Assembly (NCBI GenBank): GCA_965656785.1
Contig: CBFHLY010000016.1
Span: forward strand, 1-64,000
DNA: 64,000 nt
Direction of reading: 5' to 3'
Origin: JALQTD01 sp965656785
GTDB lineage: Bacteria > Bacteroidota > Bacteroidia > Flavobacteriales_D > Sanyastnellaceae
The notes beneath the pieces are model-generated. The model saw nothing but the letters and a program-made list of their open reading frames with translations. It ran no database searches and had not been told where the DNA came from. The translations under genes and the position numbers were made by a program. Position 1 is the first letter of the stretch. Every line of letters starts with the position of its first letter. Below, in pieces: positions 44,001-51,578 of this stretch.

Positions 44001-45851
44001 CCGATCTGCGGCGGTGGTGACATGGATTTTGAAGGTTGCTTGACGGCTACTTTCGGTTTGTATCCTTCTGCGACCTTCACCCCATCTTGCACGGGTACGT
44101 TCCAGAACATCACGACCTGTGCTTACGCTGGTGAGTACAGCAACGTCAACTTGACTGCGGGCAATACCTACACGTTCGTTTCTTCCAACCCGGATTACAT
44201 GATCACGGTTGCGAACAGCTCGGGCACCACGGTTTACGCAGCGGGAATGGGCGGTGAAGTGGAGTACGTTGCTACGACGACGGAAACGGTTCGCGTTTAC
44301 CGCAACGCTGCGGGCTGTGGTTCACAGACTGGCTGCACCACGTTCTCCGTTTCTTGCGGTGGCACGCCTCCGGGCGGTGTGTGGTTCACGTTCCAAGGAA
44401 CGGGCGAACTCCACAACATCAACACGTGCGGATCGATCCTCGACACGCAGTTGCAGCTCTTCACAGCTGAATCTGTGACTTCTTGTGACTTGTTGGAGTG
44501 CACCACGCAAATCGATGGTTCTGCAGCAGTGAGCCAAACGAGCTTCGATGGCTGTGGGTTCTTCGATGAAGACGACGCTTCATTAAACTTCGTTTCTGAG
44601 CCGGGCGTGACCTACTTCGTGTATGTTGGAACGGACCTCAGTAACAACGGTTCTTACCAAATCGAGATGTCATGCGAAGAAGCCATCTACGGCTGCATGG
44701 TCGACATTGCTTGCAACTACAACCCGCTTGCAAACCTCGAAGACGAGTGCGACTTCACTTCTTGCGCTTGCTCGGATGAGACGCAAACGGCAGTGGTCAT
44801 CGAGATGTTCGACGCATTCGGTGACGGATGGTCGGGTGGAAACGACGGCTCGATGGGTGGTTACGAGATCCAAGACATGGATGGCAACGTCTACGCTTCA
44901 GGTACCCTCGAAGAAGCCCTCTACCAAGTGGACGAAGACAACTACGAAGGCGCAGAGTACGGCATCGACACGCAGTGCTTGTCTGACGGTTGCTACTTCC
45001 TGGTCTTCACGACGGCTGATATTTGGTCAGAAGAGCAATCATGGGCATTGACGGTGAACGGAACCGTTGTTGCAGAAGCTGGCTACACGGCTGCTGACAA
45101 CGCGACGACGTTCGAATACGCCTTCACCATCGGTGACTTCGAGTGCGGTTGCACGGACGACTTTGCATGCAACTTCGACGGCATCGCTCCCGACTGGATG
45201 GAGAACGGAACGTGTGAGTACGTGACGTGTGCAGGTTGCACAGATCCAGAGAACTGCTTCTATGATGGCCCAGAATTCACCATCGACGATGGTTCTTGCT
45301 GCACGGAGAACTGCATCACGATCCAGATGTACGATTCATTCGGTGACGGATGGAACGGAAACGTCTTGACGATTTCGGACCTCGATGGCAATGTCATCCA
45401 AACGGCTGGATTCAGCAGCGGTTCTTCGGCGGTTGCTGTGGGTTGCTTGCCTGATGGTTGCTACACGGTCTCTTGTGGCGGTGGTTCGTTCGCGAGCGAA
45501 GTCTCTTGGGACTTGTTGGGAGTGTACGGCGGTACGCTGTCTGGTGCGGTTCAAGGTGCAACCTACTTCAGCGTAGGCGGCGACAATTGCATTGAAGGCT
45601 GCTCAATCCTCTGCGCTTGCAACTACGACGCAGCAGTGAACATCCCAACGGATGATGTCTGTGAATTCTTCGGTTGCGGTGGTTGCACCTACCCCGGTGC
45701 GACGAACTACGACGAGACCGCTGCTTCGGATGACGGTTCTTGCGAATTCGACTTCGCGAACCCTTGCCCGGCTGACTTGAACGAGGACGGCTCCGTTTCG
45801 ACGGCTGACTTGCTCCAGTTCTTGGGTGCATTCGGTACGGTCTGCGAATAA
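41001..45851 (+). CDS. Giant cysteine-rich secreted repeat protein with dockerin-like tail
   Basis: 1616 residues. The signal peptide (CGILAMFALYFLSAPGAYAQ) is followed by five domains carrying the motif DxxGDGWxG, each beginning near a hydrophobic strand (for example FIDCYGDGWNGG, MYDSFGDGWNGN). About twelve Cys-pair modules of the GCTDP...CNYDPxATxDDGSC type separate them, and there are several pre-peptidase-like beta domains (VWFTFNSGDFDSFDFDLQNG). One such domain appears interrupted by an inserted module. The last 27 residues run from CPADLNEDGSVSTADLL to AFGTVC, an EF-hand-like tail. There is no type A or B T9SS domain. It probably covers the cell surface. A strong terminator follows. 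Confidence 0.8.
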   Translation: MLNKLTKCCGILAMFALYFLSAPGAYAQCESVDEYTLIVGGSSYDSEVGWRVEAPDGSVVAQAGGQVGEQFSGCPEGSGEGTFTFDLASGTEYTFVFIDCYGDGWNGGTAIMYRTEGTGFVIGSIGSGVGFTSGQGSPSGGQLNYAFTTLPAVGCGCTDESSCNYDPDATTDDGSCPIPGCMDATACNYDACANEDDGSCASESVVWTISGTYMPEVSWEMADADGNVIASGGGYSYSFPYPTVSETICVNAACYTFTAIDSWGDGWDGPYSLSTNGAAFYTSDGDFGSFENVDFCFEPGCNDPNASNYSSLATEDDGSCQYLGCTDPNDFAYDPFATEDDGSCLGCNQSGTFCYGNYSNTQQIVLQTGVPTGNDGLYFLISSGLIENNYDQIYIYDGLEINADNLLFFAGDSGFGALDLSGTFVFAPSGTITVAIDSDTSVSCASSATYAGGISWQAACNVGCMDTMACNYDEIAGIDDGTCDYSCVGCMDTSAANFDPNATMQGEGSCVFCDPGTFVFNIEMTDSGNDGWEGAAYFLTDLATDEMIQGTYDEAGLQLGDLAVDFVCMPLGCYTFSAGGGAAVGEIGVTLSDQFGTTYFEGSGAISTTNIDFGLTQLCDFEGCTDPYCWNYDISATIDDGSCICPPLNNAVEDAIALECGSVVNGTVANASDVEGIVGTLFGGHTINQGGAWYQYNASGTQQVFIDLCGTPDAGFADGTELNDSQIHVFVEDANGDLVPVASNDESCFSHAGVSIVTDVAETYYIHVSAFGAGDGGQFQISVNCTEACTTGTPFNDDCAGALPQLDGIAFSGSTCCTNQEGAWSAGNVDYDAGVLSGASTYGVWFTFNSGDFDSFDFDLQNGDGAAVSLSIYYAATNCDEVATSTVFADGGIAGCNVTGQCAGSISTITDLIPNTDYYFLVGTTDPGECGTFSFSTTGVYLGCMDTAATNYDAQATEDDGSCDYTDVVPSNDLCTDAITLPCNGGYEVYSMGGATEDDLPICGGGDMDFEGCLTATFGLYPSATFTPSCTGTFQNITTCAYAGEYSNVNLTAGNTYTFVSSNPDYMITVANSSGTTVYAAGMGGEVEYVATTTETVRVYRNAAGCGSQTGCTTFSVSCGGTPPGGVWFTFQGTGELHNINTCGSILDTQLQLFTAESVTSCDLLECTTQIDGSAAVSQTSFDGCGFFDEDDASLNFVSEPGVTYFVYVGTDLSNNGSYQIEMSCEEAIYGCMVDIACNYNPLANLEDECDFTSCACSDETQTAVVIEMFDAFGDGWSGGNDGSMGGYEIQDMDGNVYASGTLEEALYQVDEDNYEGAEYGIDTQCLSDGCYFLVFTTADIWSEEQSWALTVNGTVVAEAGYTAADNATTFEYAFTIGDFECGCTDDFACNFDGIAPDWMENGTCEYVTCAGCTDPENCFYDGPEFTIDDGSCCTENCITIQMYDSFGDGWNGNVLTISDLDGNVIQTAGFSSGSSAVAVGCLPDGCYTVSCGGGSFASEVSWDLLGVYGGTLSGAVQGATYFSVGGDNCIEGCSILCACNYDAAVNIPTDDVCEFFGCGGCTYPGATNYDETAASDDGSCEFDFANPCPADLNEDGSVSTADLLQFLGAFGTVCE

Positions 45852-45871
45852 GCGCAACGACTTTGAAATGG

Positions 45872-45902
45872 AAAGGGCCGCTCCGAGGAGCGGCCCTTTT
45901 TT
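45872..45902 (+). terminator. Rho-independent terminator
   Basis: AAAGGGCCGCTCC, a GA loop, then GGAGCGGCCCTTTTTT: a perfect 13-bp stem with a T-tract, 20 bases after the stop of the large gene. The A-rich 5' side may also end the convergent transcript of the nitroreductase gene. Confidence 0.9.
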
Positions 45903-45953
45903 GTGCATGAAAAAGGCGGGCAAGTGACCGCCTTCTTCGTGCCGAATCTGAGT

Positions 45954-46538
45954 TTAGTCTTCGAGCCAAGTGGTGACGTACTCCAAGGGCTTTCGGTGGC
46001 TGATGGGCCATTCGCCTTCGGGGTACCCGAGATAGAACAGGCCGAGGAGTTTCCCATGTTCACTCAGGCCGACGAAATCGCGGACCTCCGGGCGGTAGAT
46101 GAAGCCCGGGGAGGACCAGAATCCGCCGATTCCGTATGCAGTGGCGGTGAGGTGAAGGTTTTGGACGGCGCAAGCCACCGCTTCGATTTCTTCGACTTCT
46201 TTGATGCGGCCGTTGGGGTCGGGTTCCATTCCGACTGCGATCATGGCCGATACGCGTTCTCCCCGCAGTTTGAGCTTGTCGAATTTGGACTGTGAGAAGG
46301 ATTCGCCAGCGAATTGCTGGTACCACTCGGAGAGTTTCGGACCGATGCGTTGCATGCCGTCTCCCACGTACACGGTGAAGCGCCAGGGCTGGGTCATCCC
46401 ATGGGTGGGAGCCCAAGTGGCGTTTGCGAGCATGAGTTCGATTTGTTCGCGATGGACTTTGCGGCTCGAGAAGCATTCGGGTTGGATGCTTCGGCGGTCG
46501 CGGATGAGGGCGGTGGCGTCGCTGAGGTTGTGTCGCAT
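45954..46538 (-). CDS. Nitroreductase-family FMN protein
   Basis: 194 residues. DRRSIQPECFSSRKVHREQI at the N-terminus and WAPTHGMTQPWRFTVYVGDG form the FMN-phosphate-binding region of the family. GIGGFWSSPGFIYRPEV and LFYLGYPEGEWP are the second FMN-contact region. It is close to YdjA/TdsD-like small nitroreductases, which are NAD(P)H-dependent reductases of unknown natural substrate. It converges on the large surface-protein gene and is divergent from the SDR gene at 46609. Confidence 0.85.
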   Translation of the reverse strand: MRHNLSDATALIRDRRSIQPECFSSRKVHREQIELMLANATWAPTHGMTQPWRFTVYVGDGMQRIGPKLSEWYQQFAGESFSQSKFDKLKLRGERVSAMIAVGMEPDPNGRIKEVEEIEAVACAVQNLHLTATAYGIGGFWSSPGFIYRPEVRDFVGLSEHGKLLGLFYLGYPEGEWPISHRKPLEYVTTWLED

Positions 46539-46608
46539 GTTTTTTCGACAAAGTTACGGGGCGTCCGGGCGCACTTGTCGTGCCTGTGGTCACCCTTACC
46601 TTCGTGGC

Positions 46609-47382
46609 ATGCATACCATCATCATCACCGGCGCGGGATCTGGAATCGGTTCGGCAGCCGCCGCAGCGTTGAGCCGACTTCCGTCAACCCGCGTCGTGCT
46701 CATCGGTCGCAGGAAGGAACCGTTGGAGGAGACTGCTTCGAAGTGCGAAGGGGAGGCGATCGTTCATGCTCAGGACGTGGCGGATCGCGAGGCGTGGAAG
46801 GTGTTTTTAGGGAGTGAGAAGTTGGGATTGGCGGCGTTTCCGCTCGTGGGGGTGTTTGCCAATGCCGGCGTGGGAGGACCCAACCGATTTGCGGACGGCG
46901 AGGGGGATCGATGGGAGGAGATCATCCGCACCAACCTCACCGGGACGTACGTGACGGTGGAGGCGTGCAAGCCTTTCCTGGATGCTGCTGCATCGATCGG
47001 ACCGCGGCATGTGGTGGTGACTTCCTCTGTGTTGGCGCGCTTTGGGGTGCCTGGGCAGGCGGCCTATGTGGCGAGCAAGACCGGACTGCTGGGGTTGGTG
47101 CGGTCGTGGGCGACCGAGTGGTCGCATTCGGGGGTGCTCGTCAACGCGATTTGTCCCGGGTGGGTGGAGACCGAAATGGCGCGCAACAGCATTCAGGCCA
47201 TGGCCGATCAGTCTGGCCGGAGCTACGAGGAGGAACTGGGGGTTCAGTCGCAGCTTTTGCCTACGGGCCGCATCAGCCAGCCGGAGGAGGTGGCGGAGCT
47301 TGTGGTTTGGCTGATGAGCGGTGCGCAGCATTCCATGACCGGTCAAGGAATCGATATAAACAACGGTTCCTACATGGTTTGA
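46609..47382 (+). CDS. Short-chain dehydrogenase/reductase
   Basis: 257 residues from ATG 46609; an open frame extends upstream but overlaps the nitroreductase gene. IIITGAGSGIGSAAAAALSR is the NAD(P)-binding TGxxxGxG. FANAGVGGPNRFADG corresponds to NNAG. VVTSSVLARFGVPGQAAYVASKT holds the catalytic Ser, Tyr and Lys (YxxxK: YVASK). The C-terminus has NAICPGWVETEM. The substrate cannot be told; the family includes sugar and fatty-acid reductases. It is the only gene of its kind here. Confidence 0.9.
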   Translation: MHTIIITGAGSGIGSAAAAALSRLPSTRVVLIGRRKEPLEETASKCEGEAIVHAQDVADREAWKVFLGSEKLGLAAFPLVGVFANAGVGGPNRFADGEGDRWEEIIRTNLTGTYVTVEACKPFLDAAASIGPRHVVVTSSVLARFGVPGQAAYVASKTGLLGLVRSWATEWSHSGVLVNAICPGWVETEMARNSIQAMADQSGRSYEEELGVQSQLLPTGRISQPEEVAELVVWLMSGAQHSMTGQGIDINNGSYMV

Positions 47383-47452
47383 TGACGATGATTTAATATA
47401 TTCGTTCTTCTGCACGGAATGCCGACACAGTGACTCAACGAGAAGAAGAGTC

Positions 47453-49204
47453 ATGGCATCAATGCGCATTTTCCTGTTTTTTTTGATGGGTTCCTTTCCC
47501 GCAATGGGGTGGGCACAATACGTCAATGTTTCGGAGGAGTTGGGGTTGTACACGGACCACACCGATGGCTACTTGGGCCTCGGGGTGAGCGTGGTGGACT
47601 TCACTGGAGACGGAATCGACGATTTGTCCTTTTGCCACCACGATGGCATCATGCACTTTTTTGCAGGCAACGGTCAGGGGGGCTTTCAGCTGGCGAACAT
47701 TGGCATTGACAACTCGGGTGCGGACGCGAAATCCGTTTCGTGGGTGGACCTGGACAACGACGGGGACCAAGACCTCTTCATCACGAACCGGTTGGCGTCC
47801 AATCGGCTTTGGCGAAACGACGGCGAGGCGGGTTTCACGGACATTACGGAGGATTCGGGGCTGAACACGGAGAACCGGAAGAGTTATTCGGCGTCGTTTG
47901 CGGATTACGACAACGATGGGGATTTGGACTTGTTCGTGGCGAATTACAACGCCACGATGATGGAGTTCTTCAATGAGCTGTACGCCAACAACGGGGACGG
48001 TACGTTCACGGAAACCACGTTCACCGCGGGAATGGGGCAAGACATCAAACAATCCTTCATCGGAGAATGGACGGACTTCAATGAAGACGGTCTCCTCGAT
48101 TTGTATCTGATCCGCGACCGGCACATGTACCTCAACATGTATTACGAAAACCAGGGCGACGGCACGTTCATCGATGTGGCAGAAGACCGGGGTTTGGACC
48201 TCGGAATCAACGCGATGTGCTCGGGCATCGGCGATTATAACCGCGACGGGGCGCTGGACGTTTTCGTAACGGGTCTTCAGAATGAAAACACGTTGTTGAC
48301 GAATGACGGCACGGGCAACTTCGAGGACTTGGGCTCGGAGGTCTTCGACATTTGGCACACCTGCTGGTCGGGAACGTGGGTCGACTGGGACAACGACGGC
48401 TGGCAGGAACTTCACATCGCCACAGGGACCTCGATGTATACGGACTACCCGGACATCCTCACCGACATCGAGCAGATTCCGGATTCGATGTTTGCGTTCG
48501 TTGACGGGGAGTGGAGTGCCATTGAGAATTCCGGTCTCTCTGCCGAACACGCGTTCAGCGTTGCGGCGACGGACTTGAACGGGGATGGGTTTCAGGACTT
48601 GGTGTCGTGCCCCATCGGGGGGGAGGCGTCGGTTTATTTTGCCACGCCCAACGACAACCACTACCTCCGGATCAAGGGGGAAGGGGTGGTCTCCAACCGG
48701 GACGCCATCGGGGTGAAGTTCCGGCTGTATGTGGACGGGGACGTGCTGTACCGCTTGTCGAAGAGCGGGGAGTCGTATTTGACGCAAGGAAGCCGGTGGC
48801 AGCATTTCGGCTTGGGAGCGACGGAGGTGGCGGATTCCCTTGTGGTCACGTGGCCGACCGGTCAGTCCGATGTCTTTTATAACCTGCCGGCGAACAGTTC
48901 GCTGATCATCCAGGAGGGGAGCTCGGAATGGATTTGCTTCGAGGGCCCGTGCGATGCGGCCTCCACTTCAGGGTGCACGTATGAGGCGGCATTGAATTTC
49001 AGCCCATTGGCGCTCGCGGATGACGGATCGTGTGTCTTCGGGGCCACCCCGATTTCGTGTGGTGAAGGGACCATTTGGGATGCAGAGACGTCCACGTGCA
49101 TCCCCAACGATGCCTGCCCCGCGGATGTGAACGGGGACAACTTCGTGGGCATCGCCGACCTCCTGGATTTGCTCGAGTCCTTTGCGACCGCTTGTCCAGA
49201 ATGA
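47453..49204 (+). CDS. Secreted FG-GAP/ASPIC-UnbV protein with dockerin-like tail
   Basis: 583 residues; the signal peptide FFLMGSFPAMGWAQ is near the N-terminus. FG-GAP/VCBS-type repeats with the calcium-binding pattern DYDNDGDLDLFVANYN, WVDLDNDGDQDLFITN, DYNRDGALDVFVTG and WVDWDNDGWQELHIA form a beta-propeller. The ASPIC/UnbV domain follows (HYLRIKGEGVVSNRDAIGVK, VVTWPTGQSDVF). One DxDGSC module (CTYEAALNFSPLALADDGSC) leads to the last 27 residues, from CPADVNGDNFVGIADLL to SFATAC. It is probably a secreted adhesin. It follows the SDR gene by 70 bases. Confidence 0.8.
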   Translation: MASMRIFLFFLMGSFPAMGWAQYVNVSEELGLYTDHTDGYLGLGVSVVDFTGDGIDDLSFCHHDGIMHFFAGNGQGGFQLANIGIDNSGADAKSVSWVDLDNDGDQDLFITNRLASNRLWRNDGEAGFTDITEDSGLNTENRKSYSASFADYDNDGDLDLFVANYNATMMEFFNELYANNGDGTFTETTFTAGMGQDIKQSFIGEWTDFNEDGLLDLYLIRDRHMYLNMYYENQGDGTFIDVAEDRGLDLGINAMCSGIGDYNRDGALDVFVTGLQNENTLLTNDGTGNFEDLGSEVFDIWHTCWSGTWVDWDNDGWQELHIATGTSMYTDYPDILTDIEQIPDSMFAFVDGEWSAIENSGLSAEHAFSVAATDLNGDGFQDLVSCPIGGEASVYFATPNDNHYLRIKGEGVVSNRDAIGVKFRLYVDGDVLYRLSKSGESYLTQGSRWQHFGLGATEVADSLVVTWPTGQSDVFYNLPANSSLIIQEGSSEWICFEGPCDAASTSGCTYEAALNFSPLALADDGSCVFGATPISCGEGTIWDAETSTCIPNDACPADVNGDNFVGIADLLDLLESFATACPE

Positions 49205-49205
49205 T

Positions 49206-50261
49206 TCAGGACAACGTCAACCGCACCACGAAGGCCACCGCCGTCGGACCCATCCAAAGCCGAGTCGTCTGCTCGCTCAGTTGGTGTTCCCAAATCGCTT
49301 CGCCCCACCGGGTTCTGAAGAGTTCGCGGGACCAATGAAGTCCCACATAGAGCCCGCGGATGGCGCGGGTGCTCGGTTGATCCGGGTTCCACCCGCTGTT
49401 CCCGTCCGGGCGGATGGCCCAGCCCAATTCGGCGATGAGCGGCACGTTCCAAAGCCGGGTGCGGTTTTCGGCCACCCGAAAGTCGTGGTAAGCCGTGTCG
49501 ATGAGGAGGCTTCCCGTCGTGAAGACATCGGAGGGGGTGAAATCGAGGCCGAGGCCCGCGCCGGCGAGCAGTCGCTGCGCATTCGTTAACCGCACGGAGG
49601 TGGTGGCGAGCACCGGTAGGCGGTAACGGACGCCGCGCAGTCGGAGGGAGGCGTCGACGATTTGGCCCGTTCGATTGCCCAGCCCATCGACGTCTTCGAA
49701 GGCCAAATCCCAATCCGCCCTCACCCGCTGCACCGTCAACCCCGTCGCCACTCGCCACGACGCGTTCAACGGCCGCGCGATCCGCACCGCAAAGCGCGCC
49801 CCCCCGGTCGGCATCCAATCCGCCCCCAAATACGGCTCGCCCAAACTGTCCGCAACCGCAGCAATCGGCGCCATCCCCAGCGCCTCCACGGCCGGCAACA
49901 CCCCTGCCTCCACCGCCAATTCCCACCCCTGCGCCCGCACCGACCGAAACGCCCCCAACACCGCCAAGGCCACCACCACCGACGTCCCGATGAGCAGCGC
50001 CCAGCGCAACCCCGCCACGGGAATGAATTTCGTCCGCGTCTTCGCCTTGATGAGGTGGTTCTCATGCAGGGCCTCCCGAAAATTCCGCTTGCTCACAGCG
50101 AACAAGTACGGCTCTTGCTCCTCCGCGTCCACGTGGGCCTCGTAAGCAATCCCCAACGCTTCCAACCGCGAACGAAACGCCTCCGCCTCCCCTTCGTCGG
50201 GAAAGGTGAACACGGTGTACCGGTTATCCCCCGGGTGCTCAAAGTGATTCGTCCAGCGCAT
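49206..50261 (-). CDS. Fusion of a small cytosolic domain, one membrane segment and a beta-barrel
   Basis: 351 residues. Residues 1-80 (YTVFTFPDEGEAEAFRSRLE, YLFAVSKRNFREALHENH) look like a DUF2007-type ferredoxin-like domain. A hydrophobic segment (LRWALLIGTSVVVALAVLGA, FRSVRAQG) comes next, which reads like a signal peptide with an AxA-type cleavage site (VRA|Q). Residues 110-351 are beta-barrel-like, ending VAFVVRLTLS. A GTG at the PVAG segment could be a separate start for the barrel, but there is no stop between the parts. The gene converges on the FG-GAP gene with 1 base between. Confidence 0.6.
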   Translation of the reverse strand: MRWTNHFEHPGDNRYTVFTFPDEGEAEAFRSRLEALGIAYEAHVDAEEQEPYLFAVSKRNFREALHENHLIKAKTRTKFIPVAGLRWALLIGTSVVVALAVLGAFRSVRAQGWELAVEAGVLPAVEALGMAPIAAVADSLGEPYLGADWMPTGGARFAVRIARPLNASWRVATGLTVQRVRADWDLAFEDVDGLGNRTGQIVDASLRLRGVRYRLPVLATTSVRLTNAQRLLAGAGLGLDFTPSDVFTTGSLLIDTAYHDFRVAENRTRLWNVPLIAELGWAIRPDGNSGWNPDQPSTRAIRGLYVGLHWSRELFRTRWGEAIWEHQLSEQTTRLWMGPTAVAFVVRLTLS

Positions 50262-50286
50262 GGTGCAAAGCTAATCCCTTGCCCAC

Positions 50287-50317
50287 AAAAAAGCCCCACC
50301 GCGGGATGCGGCAGGGC
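50287..50317 (-). terminator. Terminator of the YceI gene
   Basis: On the minus strand the stem GCCCTGCCGC pairs imperfectly with GCGGTGGGGC, followed by TTTTTT. It lies about 20 bases after the YceI stop at 50339. Confidence 0.65.
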
Positions 50318-50338
50318 GTTCAAAATGAGGGAGGAAAA

Positions 50339-50995
50339 TCAGCTGTTCGCCTTGATGAAGAAGCCCAATTCGAACGTGTCGTCGATGGCTTTGTCGCCCA
50401 AGTTTTCGAAGAACGAGCCCGAACCGTACTTGATGTCGAACGCGGTGCGGTCCACTTTCATCATGCCGCGGATGTCCATGCTGCCATCGGTGTTGTTCGC
50501 CGTCACTTCGAAGCTCTGGGGCTGCGTGATGCCCTTGATGGTCAACATGCCCTTCACCGTGCCGCCGATTTCCGAAGGCGTGAAGCCGTTGATTTCAAAC
50601 GTGGCGGTCGGGAAGTTCGCCGTGCTGAAGAAGTCATCGCTTTGCAGGTGTCCGAGCAACTTCGCACCGGTTTCGGCGTCCAAGTCGTTGTTGGTCATCG
50701 ATGCCATGTCCATGGTGATGGTGCCACCGCTGATGGCGCCCTCCGTCACGCGGAAAGAACCGTTTGCAATGGAAATGTTTCCGCGGTGCTCTCCCGTGAC
50801 CTTGCGGCCAATCCAAACGATTTCACTCGCATCAGCCGCGATCGTGTAGTCGCCATCGGCCAAGGTTTTCACCGCAGGGGTGATGGTTTCGGTAGCTGCG
50901 GCTGCCGGTGCTTCGGTTTCGCTGGGGGCGGGAGCGTCGCCGCATGCGGCGAGCACGAGCGCTGCAGAGGCAGCGAGGATCATAAATTTGTTCAT
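50339..50995 (-). CDS. YceI-family lipoprotein
   Basis: 218 residues. MNKFMILAASAALVLAACG is a lipobox, followed by an Ala/Pro/Glu-rich linker (APAPSETEAPAAAATET). The YceI lipocalin-like barrel reads DGDYTIAADASEIVWIGRKV, GEHRGNISIANGSFRV, DLDAETGAKLLGHLQSDDFF, and VDRTAFDIKYGSG. YceI proteins bind polyisoprenoids or amphiphilic molecules in the periplasm; their role is not settled. It follows a MarR regulator gene by 12 bases, so it is probably induced by that regulator's ligand. Confidence 0.9.
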   Translation of the reverse strand: MNKFMILAASAALVLAACGDAPAPSETEAPAAAATETITPAVKTLADGDYTIAADASEIVWIGRKVTGEHRGNISIANGSFRVTEGAISGGTITMDMASMTNNDLDAETGAKLLGHLQSDDFFSTANFPTATFEINGFTPSEIGGTVKGMLTIKGITQPQSFEVTANNTDGSMDIRGMMKVDRTAFDIKYGSGSFFENLGDKAIDDTFELGFFIKANS

Positions 50996-51007
50996 ATGTA
51001 CGGTTGT

Positions 51008-51484
51008 TTAAAGGATTTCAGTTTCAAGTCGTTTGGTGTGAAAAGCGTCGAAGGCCAGGTTGAGTTGTTGGGCCAAATCAGCGGGCACCGCTTCTTCAAA
51101 CCACAATTCCACCTCCAGCAATTCCGGAGTCGCCGATTCCACGCAATGCAGTCCCGCCGGCGTCAGCGCCACGTCCACGCGCCGCCGATCTTGCCGAGCC
51201 GCTTTTCGCGTGACGAGCCCTTTTGCTCGCAGCTTTTCCACCAATCGGGACGCATTGCTAGCGGGGTCAATCATGCGGCAAGTTAGGTCATTGAGCGCCA
51301 TTGGTTGGTTGCCCTGACCACGCAAAATGCGCAGGACATTGTACTGCTCTGGCGTGATGCCCCAAGGCATGAGGCGCCGCTTCTGTTCCAGATGAATCAC
51401 GCTACGGGTGTGCATGATGTACAGCATCAGTTTGTGCTGTGCATTGCGGAACTTGTCCGTCTGGAGTGCCGTTTCCAAATGCAT
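51008..51484 (-). CDS. MarR-family transcriptional regulator
   Basis: 158 residues. MHTRSVIHLEQKRRLMPWGI leads into the winged helix: QYNVLRILRGQGNQPMALND, RMIDPASNASRLVEKLRAKG (recognition helix), and KAARQDRRRVDVALTPAG (wing, with the DxR motif). It is a dimer that binds DNA and is released by small ligands. It precedes the YceI gene in the same operon. I could not pick out the operator in the about 55 bases upstream of its start. Confidence 0.9.
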   Translation of the reverse strand: MHLETALQTDKFRNAQHKLMLYIMHTRSVIHLEQKRRLMPWGITPEQYNVLRILRGQGNQPMALNDLTCRMIDPASNASRLVEKLRAKGLVTRKAARQDRRRVDVALTPAGLHCVESATPELLEVELWFEEAVPADLAQQLNLAFDAFHTKRLETEIL

Positions 51485-51539
51485 GGCGCAAAACTAGCGA
51501 ATGTCTTTGTTGTATCAACATCTAAATAGCGGGGAAATG

Positions 51540-51566
51540 GAAAAGGGACCGAAGTGGCCCCTTTTC
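51540..51566 (-). terminator. Terminator of the dcw-yqeY operon
   Basis: The inverted repeat GAAAAGGGACC / gaag / tGGCCCCTTTTC makes a stem of about 10 bp with one bulge, 13 bases after the yqeY stop on the minus strand. A T-rich 3' arm follows (CCCTTTTCCATTTCC). Intrinsic termination is likely. Confidence 0.7.
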
Positions 51567-51578
51567 AACATGAGCGGC

